Below, in pieces: positions 43,185 through 51,467 of a DNA stretch of 64,000 nt. The notes beneath the pieces were generated by a model. It made no database searches and had not been told where the DNA came from. It was given only the letters and a program-made list of their open reading frames with translations. The stretch is from Stappia stellulata DSM 5886 (lineage in GTDB: Bacteria; Pseudomonadota; Alphaproteobacteria; Rhizobiales; Stappiaceae). The stretch spans positions 7,501-71,500 of the forward strand of contig NZ_AUIM01000013.1 of NCBI RefSeq assembly GCF_000423705.1. The letters are read 5' to 3'. Made by a program: the position numbers and the translations under genes. Every line of letters begins with the position of its first letter. The first letter of the stretch is position 1.

Positions 43185-44219
43185 ATGCGACTTCTGAAAA
43201 CGACCGCGCGCCTCGGGCTCGCGGCCCTCGCTCTCTCCTTCGCCACCGGCCTGACGCCGGCCGCCGCCGAGACCACGCTGGTGCTGTCGTCCTGGCTGCC
43301 GCCGAAGCACCCGATCGTCGCCAAGGTCATGAAGCCCTGGGGCCGCGACGTGGAAAAGGCCACGGAAGGCCGCGTGCGCGTGCGCGTGCTGGCCAAGCCG
43401 CTCGGCGCCCCGCCGGCGCATTTCGACCTCGCCAGGGACGGCGTCGCCGACATCACCTACGGCCTGCATTCCTTCACCAAGGACGACCGCTTCCTGCGCT
43501 CGCGCATCGGCCAGTTCTCCTTCCTCGGCAACAATGCGGTGGCCGTCTCCAAGGCCTATTGGGACGTCTATACGGGCGAGCTGGATGCCGCCGGCGAGCA
43601 TGAGGGCGTCAAGCTTCTCTCGCTCTTCGCCCATGGGCCCGGGCTGGTGCACAACAACCAGCGCAAGATCGAAAGCGCGGAGGATTTCTCGGGACTGAAG
43701 CTGCGCACGCCGGGCGGTTACATCGCCGACCTGGCGCAGGATCTCGGCGTCACCACCCAGTTCATGGGGCCGGGCGAGGTTTACGAGAAACTGTCGCGCG
43801 GCGTGATCGACGGCGTGACCTTCCCGATGGAGGCGCTCAAGGCCTTCCGCCTGTCCGATCACATCAAGTACTCCATGTCGGTTCCGGGCGGCATCTACAA
43901 CACCTCCTGGTTCCTGGTCATGAACCAGGCCAAATGGGACCAGCTCTCCGACGCCGACAAGGCGGCCATCGAGGCGCTTTCGGGCGCAGCCTTCGCCGAA
44001 CGGGCCGGCGCCGTTTGGGATCAGGCCGATGCCGGCGGCGCGGAACTTGTCGCCGAGAGCGACATCGATCTGCATCAGGCCAATGACACCGTGCTCGCAG
44101 CCATCAAGGAGCGCGCCGCCAAATACGAGGCGGACTGGGCCGAGGCGGTCGAGGCGCAAGGCTTTGACGGAGCCAAGGCGCTTGCCGAGCTGCGCGCGCA
44201 GACCGGCGTCAGCTACTAG
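43185..44219 (+). CDS. TRAP transporter substrate-binding protein (DctP family)
   Basis: This 344-residue protein has a signal peptide (LGLAALALSFATGLTPAAAE, cleavage near residue 28) and the DctP fold: VLSSWLPPKHPIVAKVMKPWGRDVEKAT, GLKLRTPGGYIADLAQDLG with the conserved arginine that binds the substrate carboxylate, and GVIDGVTFPMEALKAF. It delivers an organic acid to the membrane subunits encoded next. GGGGAGG precedes the ATG. The substrate is not evident; DctP proteins with this type bind sialic acid, C4-dicarboxylates or aromatic acids among others. Confidence 0.93.
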   Translation: MRLLKTTARLGLAALALSFATGLTPAAAETTLVLSSWLPPKHPIVAKVMKPWGRDVEKATEGRVRVRVLAKPLGAPPAHFDLARDGVADITYGLHSFTKDDRFLRSRIGQFSFLGNNAVAVSKAYWDVYTGELDAAGEHEGVKLLSLFAHGPGLVHNNQRKIESAEDFSGLKLRTPGGYIADLAQDLGVTTQFMGPGEVYEKLSRGVIDGVTFPMEALKAFRLSDHIKYSMSVPGGIYNTSWFLVMNQAKWDQLSDADKAAIEALSGAAFAERAGAVWDQADAGGAELVAESDIDLHQANDTVLAAIKERAAKYEADWAEAVEAQGFDGAKALAELRAQTGVSY

Positions 44220-44230
44220 GTCGCCGGAAC

Positions 44231-44722
44231 ATGTCATCCCCCACCGAAACGGTCCGGCGTCCGCGCCGGACCGCGCCCCGCGTCCTGCAGACCGTCCTCA
44301 CGGCGGCGGCCGGCACGCTTCTTGTCGCGCTGACGCTCGTCACCTGCATCGATGTCGTCGCGCGCTACTGGTTCAACGCGCCGCTGTCGGGTGCCTATGA
44401 GCTGACCGAGATCTTTCTCGCCTCGCTCATCTTCCTGGCCCTGCCGCTGACCACCGCGCGCAATGAACATGTCGAGGTCGACCTGCTCGACGCCGCCGCA
44501 GGCAGCAGGATCGCGCGCATCGTGCGCCCGGTCACCGGCCTTTTGAGCGCGGGCGTTCTCGCCATCTTCGCCTGGCGGCTGTGGGAGCATGCCGCGCGTC
44601 TGGCCGAGGACGGTGCGGTCACCGATTCGCTGTCCATCCCGCTTGCGCCGGTCGGTTTCCTCGCGGCCGGAGCCTGCGCGATCAGCGCCCTTGCCGCCGC
44701 CCTCAACGCACTCAGGCCCTAG
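44231..44722 (+). CDS. TRAP transporter small membrane subunit (DctQ family)
   Basis: This 163-residue protein has four predicted transmembrane helices and the DctQ motifs VARYWFNAPLSGAYELTEIFLASLIFLALPLTTARNEHVEVDLLD. It forms the membrane complex with the DctM subunit. It begins 11 bases after dctP ends and lies in one operon with dctP and dctM. Confidence 0.92.
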   Translation: MSSPTETVRRPRRTAPRVLQTVLTAAAGTLLVALTLVTCIDVVARYWFNAPLSGAYELTEIFLASLIFLALPLTTARNEHVEVDLLDAAAGSRIARIVRPVTGLLSAGVLAIFAWRLWEHAARLAEDGAVTDSLSIPLAPVGFLAAGACAISALAAALNALRP

Positions 44723-44790
44723 GCCCTTCGGCCGCACCTTGTTGCGGTCTGCCCTCACCGCCCTCATTCGCCGACTGACCGGGACATCCC

Positions 44791-46110
44791 ATGACGGAAT
44801 CGCTGATCGGCTTTGCCGCGCTCCTCATTCTCATCTTCCTGAAGATGCCGGTGGCTTTCGCCATGGCGCTCGTCGGCATGGCGGGCTTTGCCTGGATGCG
44901 CAGCATCGACGCGACGCTTGCCATGACCGGAACGCTCGTCTTCGACGCCGGCCTCGCCTATTCGCTGTCGGTCGTGCCGCTGTTCATCTTCATGGGCAAC
45001 GTGCTGGCCCGCTCCGGCGTCAGCCACGGTCTCTATGCGGTCGCCAATCACGCAACGGCGCGCATGCGCGGCGGGCTTGCCATGGCCTCGGTGATCGCCT
45101 GCGGCGGCTTTTCCGCCGTCTGCGGCTCGTCGCTCGCCACCGCCGCCACCATGTCCAAGGTGGCGATGCCCTCGATGCGCAAATACGGCTATGCCGACAG
45201 TCTGGCCGCCGGCTCCATCGCCGCCGGTGGAACGCTCGGCATTCTCATTCCGCCGAGCGTCATCCTGATCATCTATGGCCTGTTGACGGAATCCGACATC
45301 GGCAAGCTCTTCATCGCCGGCGTCGTGCCGGGCGTGCTCGGCCTGCTGCTTTACCTCGTCGCCGTCCAGGTCGCGGTGTGGCGCAAGCCGGAGCTGGCCC
45401 CGCCGGCAACCGGTCTCGAGCCGCTGACCACCCGCGACGCGCTCGGCGTGATCGCGCTGCTGCTGCTTTTCGCCATCATCATGGTCGGGATCTACGGCGG
45501 GTTCTTCACGCCGACGGAGGCCGCCGGCATCGGCGCCGGCGCCTCGGTGCCGATCTCTGCCGCCTTCGGGCGACTCGGCTTTCGCGCCCTTGGCGAGGCC
45601 ATCGGCGAAAGCGCAAGGGCAACCGCGATGATCTTCGCACTGATCATCGGCGCCGACATTTTCACCAATTTCGTGAATTTCGCGGGCCTGCCGGATGCGC
45701 TGTCGGTCTTCGTCTACGACCTCGACGTCAATCCCTGGCTGGTGATCGCGGCGATCATCGTCGTCTACCTGCTGCTCGGCTGCGTGCTGGAAAGCCTGTC
45801 GATGATCCTGCTCACCGTTCCGGTGTTCTATCCCTTGGTGATGGAGCTCGATTTCGGCGCGGGCCTGCTGGCCGATCCGGAGCTGGTGCTGATCTGGTTC
45901 GCCATCGTCGTGGTGGTGGTCACGGAAATCAGCCTGATCACCCCGCCGGTCGGACTGAATGTCTTCGTGCTGCGCAGCGTGCTGGAAGACGTCAGCCTGG
46001 CGACGATCTTCAAGGGCGTCACGCCCTTCTGGATGGCCGACATCGTGCGGCTGGCACTCTTGATCGCCTTCCCGCCGCTTTCGCTCTGGCTCGTCATGGC
46101 GATGAGCTGA
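44791..46110 (+). CDS. TRAP transporter large membrane subunit (DctM family)
   Basis: This 439-residue protein has about twelve hydrophobic segments and DctM signatures: LKMPVAFAMALVGMAGF, ACGGFSAVCGSSLATAATMSKVAMPSMRKYGYADSLAAGSIAAGGTLGILIPPSV, and C-terminal EISLITPPVGLNVFVL. It carries the sodium-coupled substrate across the membrane with DctP and DctQ. The 68-base gap from dctQ is unusually long for this operon type but lacks a terminator. Confidence 0.93.
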   Translation: MTESLIGFAALLILIFLKMPVAFAMALVGMAGFAWMRSIDATLAMTGTLVFDAGLAYSLSVVPLFIFMGNVLARSGVSHGLYAVANHATARMRGGLAMASVIACGGFSAVCGSSLATAATMSKVAMPSMRKYGYADSLAAGSIAAGGTLGILIPPSVILIIYGLLTESDIGKLFIAGVVPGVLGLLLYLVAVQVAVWRKPELAPPATGLEPLTTRDALGVIALLLLFAIIMVGIYGGFFTPTEAAGIGAGASVPISAAFGRLGFRALGEAIGESARATAMIFALIIGADIFTNFVNFAGLPDALSVFVYDLDVNPWLVIAAIIVVYLLLGCVLESLSMILLTVPVFYPLVMELDFGAGLLADPELVLIWFAIVVVVVTEISLITPPVGLNVFVLRSVLEDVSLATIFKGVTPFWMADIVRLALLIAFPPLSLWLVMAMS

Positions 46111-46135
46111 ACGAAGGCGGGGCGCCAGGCCTCTT

Positions 46136-46756
46136 TTATCGCGATCCCAGCAGGAGCTTTCCGGCAAAGCCAAGCAGCAAGACGCCGGAGAACTGGCGAA
46201 ATCTGTTGTATCTCGTCTGCGACATGAAACGGCTTCGAAGCATATGCGCCAGGGCTGAGTAGATGCTGAGAGAGGCGACCGAGAGGGCGCAATACGTCAG
46301 GATCAGGATGCTGGCCTGCGGCACCAGATCAAGCTGCGGGTCCAAGGCCTGGGGAAAGAGAGCCATATAGAAGAGCAGCGCCTTGGGGTTGGTTGCAGCC
46401 AGCAGGAACGCCTCAAGGAAAAGGGTCTTGGCGCCTACCGACCCGTGGAGCGCCTCGTCCAGCCCGAGAGCATCGGCCTTTGTCAGAAGTCTGAACCCGA
46501 GCCATGCGAGATAAGCCACCCCCACCCATCGAAAGAGCGTCCACAGCATATCGGAGGCGAGCACGAAAGAGGCGATGCCAGCTGCGCAAACGGCACCGCC
46601 GACGGCAAGACCCAACGCATTTCCAAAGATCGTTGGAATGACACGTTTGCCTCCCAACTGCACAGCGCGCCGCACTGTGTTCAGGTTCGCCGGTCCGGGT
46701 GTCACAATGTTAACGACGGAAACCGCAGCGAATGATGCCCAGAGCATCCAGTTCAT
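46136..46756 (-). CDS. LysE/RhtB family amino-acid exporter
   Basis: This 206-residue protein has six hydrophobic segments and the LysE family motifs VNIVTPGPANLNTVRRAVQLGGKR near the N-terminus and NPKALLFYMALFPQ in the centre. It exports amino acids or small metabolites. AAGGGAAAA precedes the ATG at 46756. It is divergent from an Lrp-type regulator, the arrangement of a locally regulated exporter. Its GC content is lower than that of flanking genes (for example 57% over 46681-46740). Confidence 0.9.
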   Translation of the reverse strand: MNWMLWASFAAVSVVNIVTPGPANLNTVRRAVQLGGKRVIPTIFGNALGLAVGGAVCAAGIASFVLASDMLWTLFRWVGVAYLAWLGFRLLTKADALGLDEALHGSVGAKTLFLEAFLLAATNPKALLFYMALFPQALDPQLDLVPQASILILTYCALSVASLSIYSALAHMLRSRFMSQTRYNRFRQFSGVLLLGFAGKLLLGSR

Positions 46757-46887
46757 GATCTTTTCCCTTGTTGAGACATCGTCAACGCAGAGGCTATCCG
46801 GGAAACGGCGCATTGTGCCTTTCAGTTCGGAGGGGTTGGGCGCATAATTCTTTGCATTGGAAGGCAGATAATCGAATTGGATTCATT

Positions 46888-47331
46888 ATGGAAACCGCAC
46901 TGGACGACCTCGATCGCACGATCCTGACAGCTCTGGCGGGTGACGCGCGCATCAGCTGGAAGGATCTGGCCATTGAGGCAGGCGTATCGTCGCCAACCAT
47001 TCGCGATCGTGTCAGGCGGTTGCAGGATACCGGCGTTGTTCAGGGGTTTGCCGTGAAGGTGTCGCCTGCTGCGCTCGGCTATGCCCTCGAAGCTGTTGTC
47101 AGATTCAAACCGTTGCCTGGAAAGCAGCATATCCTGGAGCAACAGATTCAGAATACGGACAGGGTCGTTCAATGCGACAAGGTTACCGGAGAAGACGGGT
47201 TTGTCGCCCGCGTTTTGCTTCGGGATATTGGCGAACTTGACCCGCTGCTGGAGACCTTTGGCAGGATGGCGACAACCAACACGTCAATCGTGAAATCCAG
47301 TCCGGTCAGGATGCGGCCGCCCACCTTTTGA
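46888..47331 (+). CDS. Lrp/AsnC family transcriptional regulator
   Basis: This 147-residue protein has the Lrp helix-turn-helix (LDDLDRTILTALAGDARISWKDLAIEAGVSSPTIRDRVRRLQDTGVV) and a RAM-type ligand-binding domain after it (FKPLPGKQHILEQQIQ and a DKVTGEDGFVARVLLRD segment). Together with the divergent LysE exporter it likely senses an amino acid and controls its export. The gene is only about 48% GC in hand-counted 60-base samples, far below neighbours. The ATG at 46888 fits the family N-terminus; an in-frame upstream ATG at 46768 would add unrelated residues. Confidence 0.93.
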   Translation: METALDDLDRTILTALAGDARISWKDLAIEAGVSSPTIRDRVRRLQDTGVVQGFAVKVSPAALGYALEAVVRFKPLPGKQHILEQQIQNTDRVVQCDKVTGEDGFVARVLLRDIGELDPLLETFGRMATTNTSIVKSSPVRMRPPTF

Positions 47332-47465
47332 AAGGAAATTGCCGGCTCCCATGCGGGTGCCGCGAAAATCTGATCCGTTCCGTCTCTTTTCAGTTCCTGC
47401 GGGACTGGCCAGCTCCTGCGGGACCGGAGAGCCACGCCGGGCTGCCATCAGGGCGGTCAGCGCGG

Positions 47466-47507
47466 CACAAAAAGGCGCGCCCCGGATCGCGGGGAACCGG
47501 GGCGCGC
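47466..47507 (-). terminator. Rho-independent terminator of the methylsuccinyl-CoA dehydrogenase gene
   Basis: GCGCGCCCCGG (47475-47485) and its complement (47497-47507) form an 11-base stem with an 11-base loop. On the minus strand it is followed by CCTTTTTGTGC. It lies 26 bases after the stop codon at 47533. Confidence 0.85.
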
Positions 47508-47532
47508 TGTCATTTCGCGGCTTCGAAGTGGG

Positions 47533-49218
47533 TCAGGCCCGCATCTCCAGCACGCGCCGGGCGATCACCTGGGCCTGGATTTCCGCAGCGCCCTCGAAGA
47601 TGTTGAGGATGCGCGCGTCGCACAACACCCGCGAGACCGCGTATTCCAGCGCAAAGCCGTTGCCGCCGTGGATCTGCAGCGCATTGTCGGCCGCCGCCCA
47701 GGCAACCCGGGCACCGAGCAGCTTTGCCATGCCCGCTTCCAGGTCGCAACGCCGGCCCGAATCCTTTTCCCAGGCGGAGAAATAGGTGAGCTGGCGCGCC
47801 GCCATCAGCTCCGCCGTCATCATCGCCAGCTTGTCGGACACACGCGGAAAATCGATCAGCGGCTTGCCGAACTGGATGCGTTCCTGCGCGTAGCGCAGAC
47901 CAAGGTCGAGCGCCGACTGCGCAACGCCGAGCGCCCGCGCCGCCGTCTGGATGCGCGCCCCCTCGAAGGTCTGCATCAATTGCTTGAAGCCCTGGCCCTC
48001 GACCTGCCCGAGCAGGTTTTCATGCGCCACCTCGAAGCCGTCGAAGGCGATCTCGTATTCCTTCATGCCGCGGTAGCCGAGCACCTCGATCTCGCCGCCG
48101 GACATGCCGGGCGCGGGAAAGGGATCGGCGTCCGTGCCGCGCGGCTTTTCCGCCAGGAACATGGACAGGCCCTTGTAGCCCTTCTCGTCCGGGTCGGTAC
48201 GCGCCAGAAGCGTCATCACGTCGGCGCGCACCGGGTGGGTGATCCAGGTCTTGTTGCCGTAGATCTTCCAGACATCGCCCTCGCGAACGGCGCGCGTCTT
48301 CAGCGAGGCAAGGTCGGAGCCGGTGTTGGGTTCGGTAAACACGGCCGTCGGCAACACCTCGCCGGAGGCGATCTGCGGCAGCCATTTCGCCTTTTGATCG
48401 TCCGTGCCGCCGCACAGGATCAATTCGGCGGCGATCTCGGAGCGCGTGCCGAGCGAGCCGACGCCGATATAGGCACGGCTCAACTCCTCGGAGACCACGC
48501 ACATGCTCTCCTTGCCAAGTCCCAGCCCGCCGAAGTCCTCCGGGATCGTCAGTCCGAAAACGCCGAGTTCGGCCATCTGGGTGATGATTTCCAGCGGGAT
48601 ATAGTCGTTCTTCAGGTGCCACTCATGGGCATGGGGCAGCACCTTGTCGGCGGCGAAGCGGCGCATCTCGTCGCGCACCTGCTCATAGGTCTCGTCGAGA
48701 CCGGTGGCGCCGAAGACGGAGGCGCCCTCCTGCTGTCGGACGAGCGCGGTCAGCCGGGCGCGCACCTCGGGCGTGTTTCCGCTCGCGATCAGCGCCTCGA
48801 TCTCGGGCACGACAAAGTCGCCCGCCTCGCGCGGCGGCAGGCCGAGATCGGCAAGCCGCACGGTCTCGCCCTGATTCATCGGGATGCCACCGAAAATCTG
48901 CGCCAGGTATTCGGCAAAGGCGAGGCGCACGATCAGGTCTTCCGTTTCGCCGAAGCTGCCGGCATCGCGCATCCGCCCGGCATAGCCGTGCAACTGCTTG
49001 AGCGCCTCGACATAGGTCGCAAGCCATGCCAGCCCGTGGGTCGCCCGCTGTTCGGCCTCCATCTTCGCCGAAGAGATCCGGCCGTCGTCGAGCACCCGCA
49101 CCCGGACCTTCGCGGCAGCGGCATCGAGCAGACGCTCCAGCGATTGGACGCTGGCGCCTGTCAGCGCCTCAAGGGGACCGTCCTGGGTGTAGTGACCGAC
49201 TTCGCTTGCAAGCGACAT
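47533..49218 (-). CDS. mcd: Acyl-CoA dehydrogenase, probable (2S)-methylsuccinyl-CoA dehydrogenase
   Basis: This 561-residue protein is an acyl-CoA dehydrogenase with an N-terminal extension of about 160 residues before the usual fold. The dehydrogenase part has GGLGLGKESMCVVSEELSRA, TEPNTGSDLASLKTRAVREGDVWKIYGNKTWITH and the C-terminal catalytic-base region HGGNGFALEYAVSRVLCDARILNIFEGAAEIQ. The length and extension match methylsuccinyl-CoA dehydrogenase of the ethylmalonyl-CoA pathway, which assimilates acetyl-CoA; ordinary members are about 380 residues. No other gene of the pathway is adjacent. The ATG is the only good start. It has its own terminator and is divergent from the YihY gene. 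Confidence 0.85.
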   Translation of the reverse strand: MSLASEVGHYTQDGPLEALTGASVQSLERLLDAAAAKVRVRVLDDGRISSAKMEAEQRATHGLAWLATYVEALKQLHGYAGRMRDAGSFGETEDLIVRLAFAEYLAQIFGGIPMNQGETVRLADLGLPPREAGDFVVPEIEALIASGNTPEVRARLTALVRQQEGASVFGATGLDETYEQVRDEMRRFAADKVLPHAHEWHLKNDYIPLEIITQMAELGVFGLTIPEDFGGLGLGKESMCVVSEELSRAYIGVGSLGTRSEIAAELILCGGTDDQKAKWLPQIASGEVLPTAVFTEPNTGSDLASLKTRAVREGDVWKIYGNKTWITHPVRADVMTLLARTDPDEKGYKGLSMFLAEKPRGTDADPFPAPGMSGGEIEVLGYRGMKEYEIAFDGFEVAHENLLGQVEGQGFKQLMQTFEGARIQTAARALGVAQSALDLGLRYAQERIQFGKPLIDFPRVSDKLAMMTAELMAARQLTYFSAWEKDSGRRCDLEAGMAKLLGARVAWAAADNALQIHGGNGFALEYAVSRVLCDARILNIFEGAAEIQAQVIARRVLEMRA

Positions 49219-49454
49219 GCATCTTCTCCGTCATCGTGTCGCGGGGCCCTGCCACGCGCGGGCCGCGCCAGCGCCAACCGCCCCGGAACAAGGGCGGCCC
49301 TCCCGTCAAATTGGTGCGCTGCAAACAATATCGCGCGTCGTTCGCGAAGCAATCCTTCTTTTGACGCACGATTGGAGAAATTTTATTGCCAGACACCTTG
49401 CGGCGCAACATCGCCCGCTTGACCGCACGCCGGCGCTGCCGCATTCAGCAGGGC

Positions 49455-50312
49455 ATGACCATCTTTCGACCGATCCGCGCGGCGCTGTCCGTAACCTGGG
49501 ACGCCCTTGCACACATGTCGCGCGACGACGGCTTCGTGCTCGCGAGCCACGTGGCGCTGTCCTCGCTGCTGGCGCTGTTTCCCTTCCTGATCTTCATCGC
49601 CGCGCTCACCGGCTTCTTCGGCATGGAGAACATGGCCGACCGCATCGCCGCGTTGCTGTTCGATGCCTGGCCGGAGAAGGTCGCCGGTCCGATCTCCCAG
49701 GAGATCCGTGTCGTCCTCACCGAGCCGCGCGGCGATGCGTTGACCTTCGGTATCGTGGTCGCCCTGTGGTTTGCCTCGAACGGCGTTGAGGCACTGCGCG
49801 TGGCGCTGAACCGCGCCTATCAGGCGCGGGAAACCCGCGGCTATGCCCGTTTGCGCCTGCAGTCCATCGCCCTGATCGTCGTCGGCACGGTGATTCTCGT
49901 CGTCTTCGCCGTCCTGATCGTGCTGGCCCCGCTGGTCTGGACGGCGGTGGTTGCCTATGCGCCGATCGTCGAGGAGTTCACCGCGCAACTGAATCTCTCG
50001 CGCTACCTGATCGCGACGCTTCTGACCGGGGGCGGACTTGTCGCCGTTCACGCGCTCCTGCCGGCGGGGCGGCGACGCCTCGGCGAGATCCTGCCGGGCG
50101 TGGTGGTGACGCTGGTGCTGTGGCTCGTATCGGGCGCCGCCTTCGGCGCCTATCTCGCGAGCTTTGCCAACTACGTCTCGACCTATGCCGGCCTTGCCGG
50201 TGCGATGACGGCGCTGGTCTTTCTCTATCTGGTGGCGATCTGCTTCGTCTTCGGCGGCGAGTTGAACGCCGCGATCATGCGCGCAAGACGGTCTCCGCGC
50301 GCCACGGGCTGA
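49455..50312 (+). CDS. YihY/virulence factor BrkB family membrane protein
   Basis: This protein of about 285 residues has six hydrophobic segments and family motifs DDGFVLASHVALSSLLALFPFLIFI, FASNGVEALRVALNRAYQ and SFANYVSTYAGLAGAMTALVFLYLVAICFVFGGELNAAI. The family is widespread and its function is uncertain, despite early naming as RNase BN. The frame opens upstream at a TTG (49386); the ATG at 49455 gives the normal start but has a weak ribosome-binding site. It is divergent from the mcd gene and convergent with the exporter that follows. Confidence 0.9.
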   Translation: MTIFRPIRAALSVTWDALAHMSRDDGFVLASHVALSSLLALFPFLIFIAALTGFFGMENMADRIAALLFDAWPEKVAGPISQEIRVVLTEPRGDALTFGIVVALWFASNGVEALRVALNRAYQARETRGYARLRLQSIALIVVGTVILVVFAVLIVLAPLVWTAVVAYAPIVEEFTAQLNLSRYLIATLLTGGGLVAVHALLPAGRRRLGEILPGVVVTLVLWLVSGAAFGAYLASFANYVSTYAGLAGAMTALVFLYLVAICFVFGGELNAAIMRARRSPRATG

Positions 50313-50330
50313 CAACGCCGCTTCGTCGCC

Positions 50331-51236
50331 TCAGGCCGGTGTGCGCCGCGTGCCGACGCGCCTTTCGCGGATCATAAGGAGCGCCCCGACCACGAGCGCG
50401 CTGCCGGCGATCTGCACCAGGGTCAGCGTTTCGCCGAACAGGAAATAGCTCTCGATCGCCGCCGCCACCGGCACGAGATAGAAGAGGCTCGCCACCCGGG
50501 CCGCGCTGCCGCGCCGGATCAGCACCATCAACAGCAGGATGGCGCCGATCGACAGCACCAGCACCAGCCAGCCCATCGCGAAGATCATCTCGCCCGACCA
50601 GACGATCGCCCAGCTTTCGGTAAGCGCAAGCGGCACGACGATCAGCAAGGCGCCGGCATATTGCACCATCGTGCCCGAGAGCAGGTCGATGCCGCCGGCA
50701 TAGCGCTTCTGGTAGACCGTGCCGACCGACATGCCGGCGACCGCAAGCAGGCAGACGAGCGCGTTGACCGGCGTCAGTCCCGAGGCATCGACACCCAGCC
50801 GCGGGGCGACGACGAGCAGCAGCCCGCAGGCCCCGACCGCAAGCCCCGCCCAATGCCGCGCCGCCACCTTTTCACCGAGCAGGGGCCCGGCAAGCAACGC
50901 GGTCAGCAGCGGCTGAAGCCCGAGCACGAGGGCCGCGATCCCCGCCGGCATGCCGTTGTCGATGGCATAGAAGATCCCGCCCAGGTAGATCCCGTGGATG
51001 AGCGCCCCGGCGACAAGGCAATGCATCACCTCCGTGCCGCTCTTCGGCCAGGACGCGCGCGTTGCCAGGATCAGCACCAGGAGCAGCGGCAGCACCAGCA
51101 GGAAGCGCAACGACAGGAACACGAAGGGCTCGATGTAGGGCGCGCCCAGCTTGGAGCCGATGAAACCGGTCGACCACAAGAGAACGAAGATGCCGGGGGC
51201 AAACGTATCGAGATATGAGCGCAAGGAAACGTCCAA
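50331..51236 (-). CDS. EamA/DMT family transporter
   Basis: This protein of about 301 residues has ten hydrophobic segments arranged as two EamA repeats, with LLWSTGFIGSKLGAPYIEPFVFLSLRFLL at the start and LVPVAAAIESYFLFGETLTLVQIAGSALVVGALLMI at the end. It likely exports metabolites. No ATG precedes the first helix: the first candidates are TTG codons at 51236 and 51224, and the conserved SLRSYLDTFAPG region follows them. The start is therefore uncertain. Confidence 0.85.
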   Translation of the reverse strand: MDVSLRSYLDTFAPGIFVLLWSTGFIGSKLGAPYIEPFVFLSLRFLLVLPLLLVLILATRASWPKSGTEVMHCLVAGALIHGIYLGGIFYAIDNGMPAGIAALVLGLQPLLTALLAGPLLGEKVAARHWAGLAVGACGLLLVVAPRLGVDASGLTPVNALVCLLAVAGMSVGTVYQKRYAGGIDLLSGTMVQYAGALLIVVPLALTESWAIVWSGEMIFAMGWLVLVLSIGAILLLMVLIRRGSAARVASLFYLVPVAAAIESYFLFGETLTLVQIAGSALVVGALLMIRERRVGTRRTPA

Positions 51237-51467
51237 TCGAAAATCGGGGGCTTCCGGCGCGCGGACGAACGGACAGGCTGTCCGCCCGGCCCCGGAATGG
51301 GCCAAGGTAGTGCGCGCAGCCACGGGGAGACAGCGGTTTTTCAACCATAGGGATATCGATTTGACAACACATCCCTTTTCCCCGCCCCGTCTGGCCGCAT
51401 ATACCTGAGCCCCGGTGGCGCGTCCCGCGCGCCGTGCTAGAACGCAGCCGTCACAGGAGAAAAGCGC

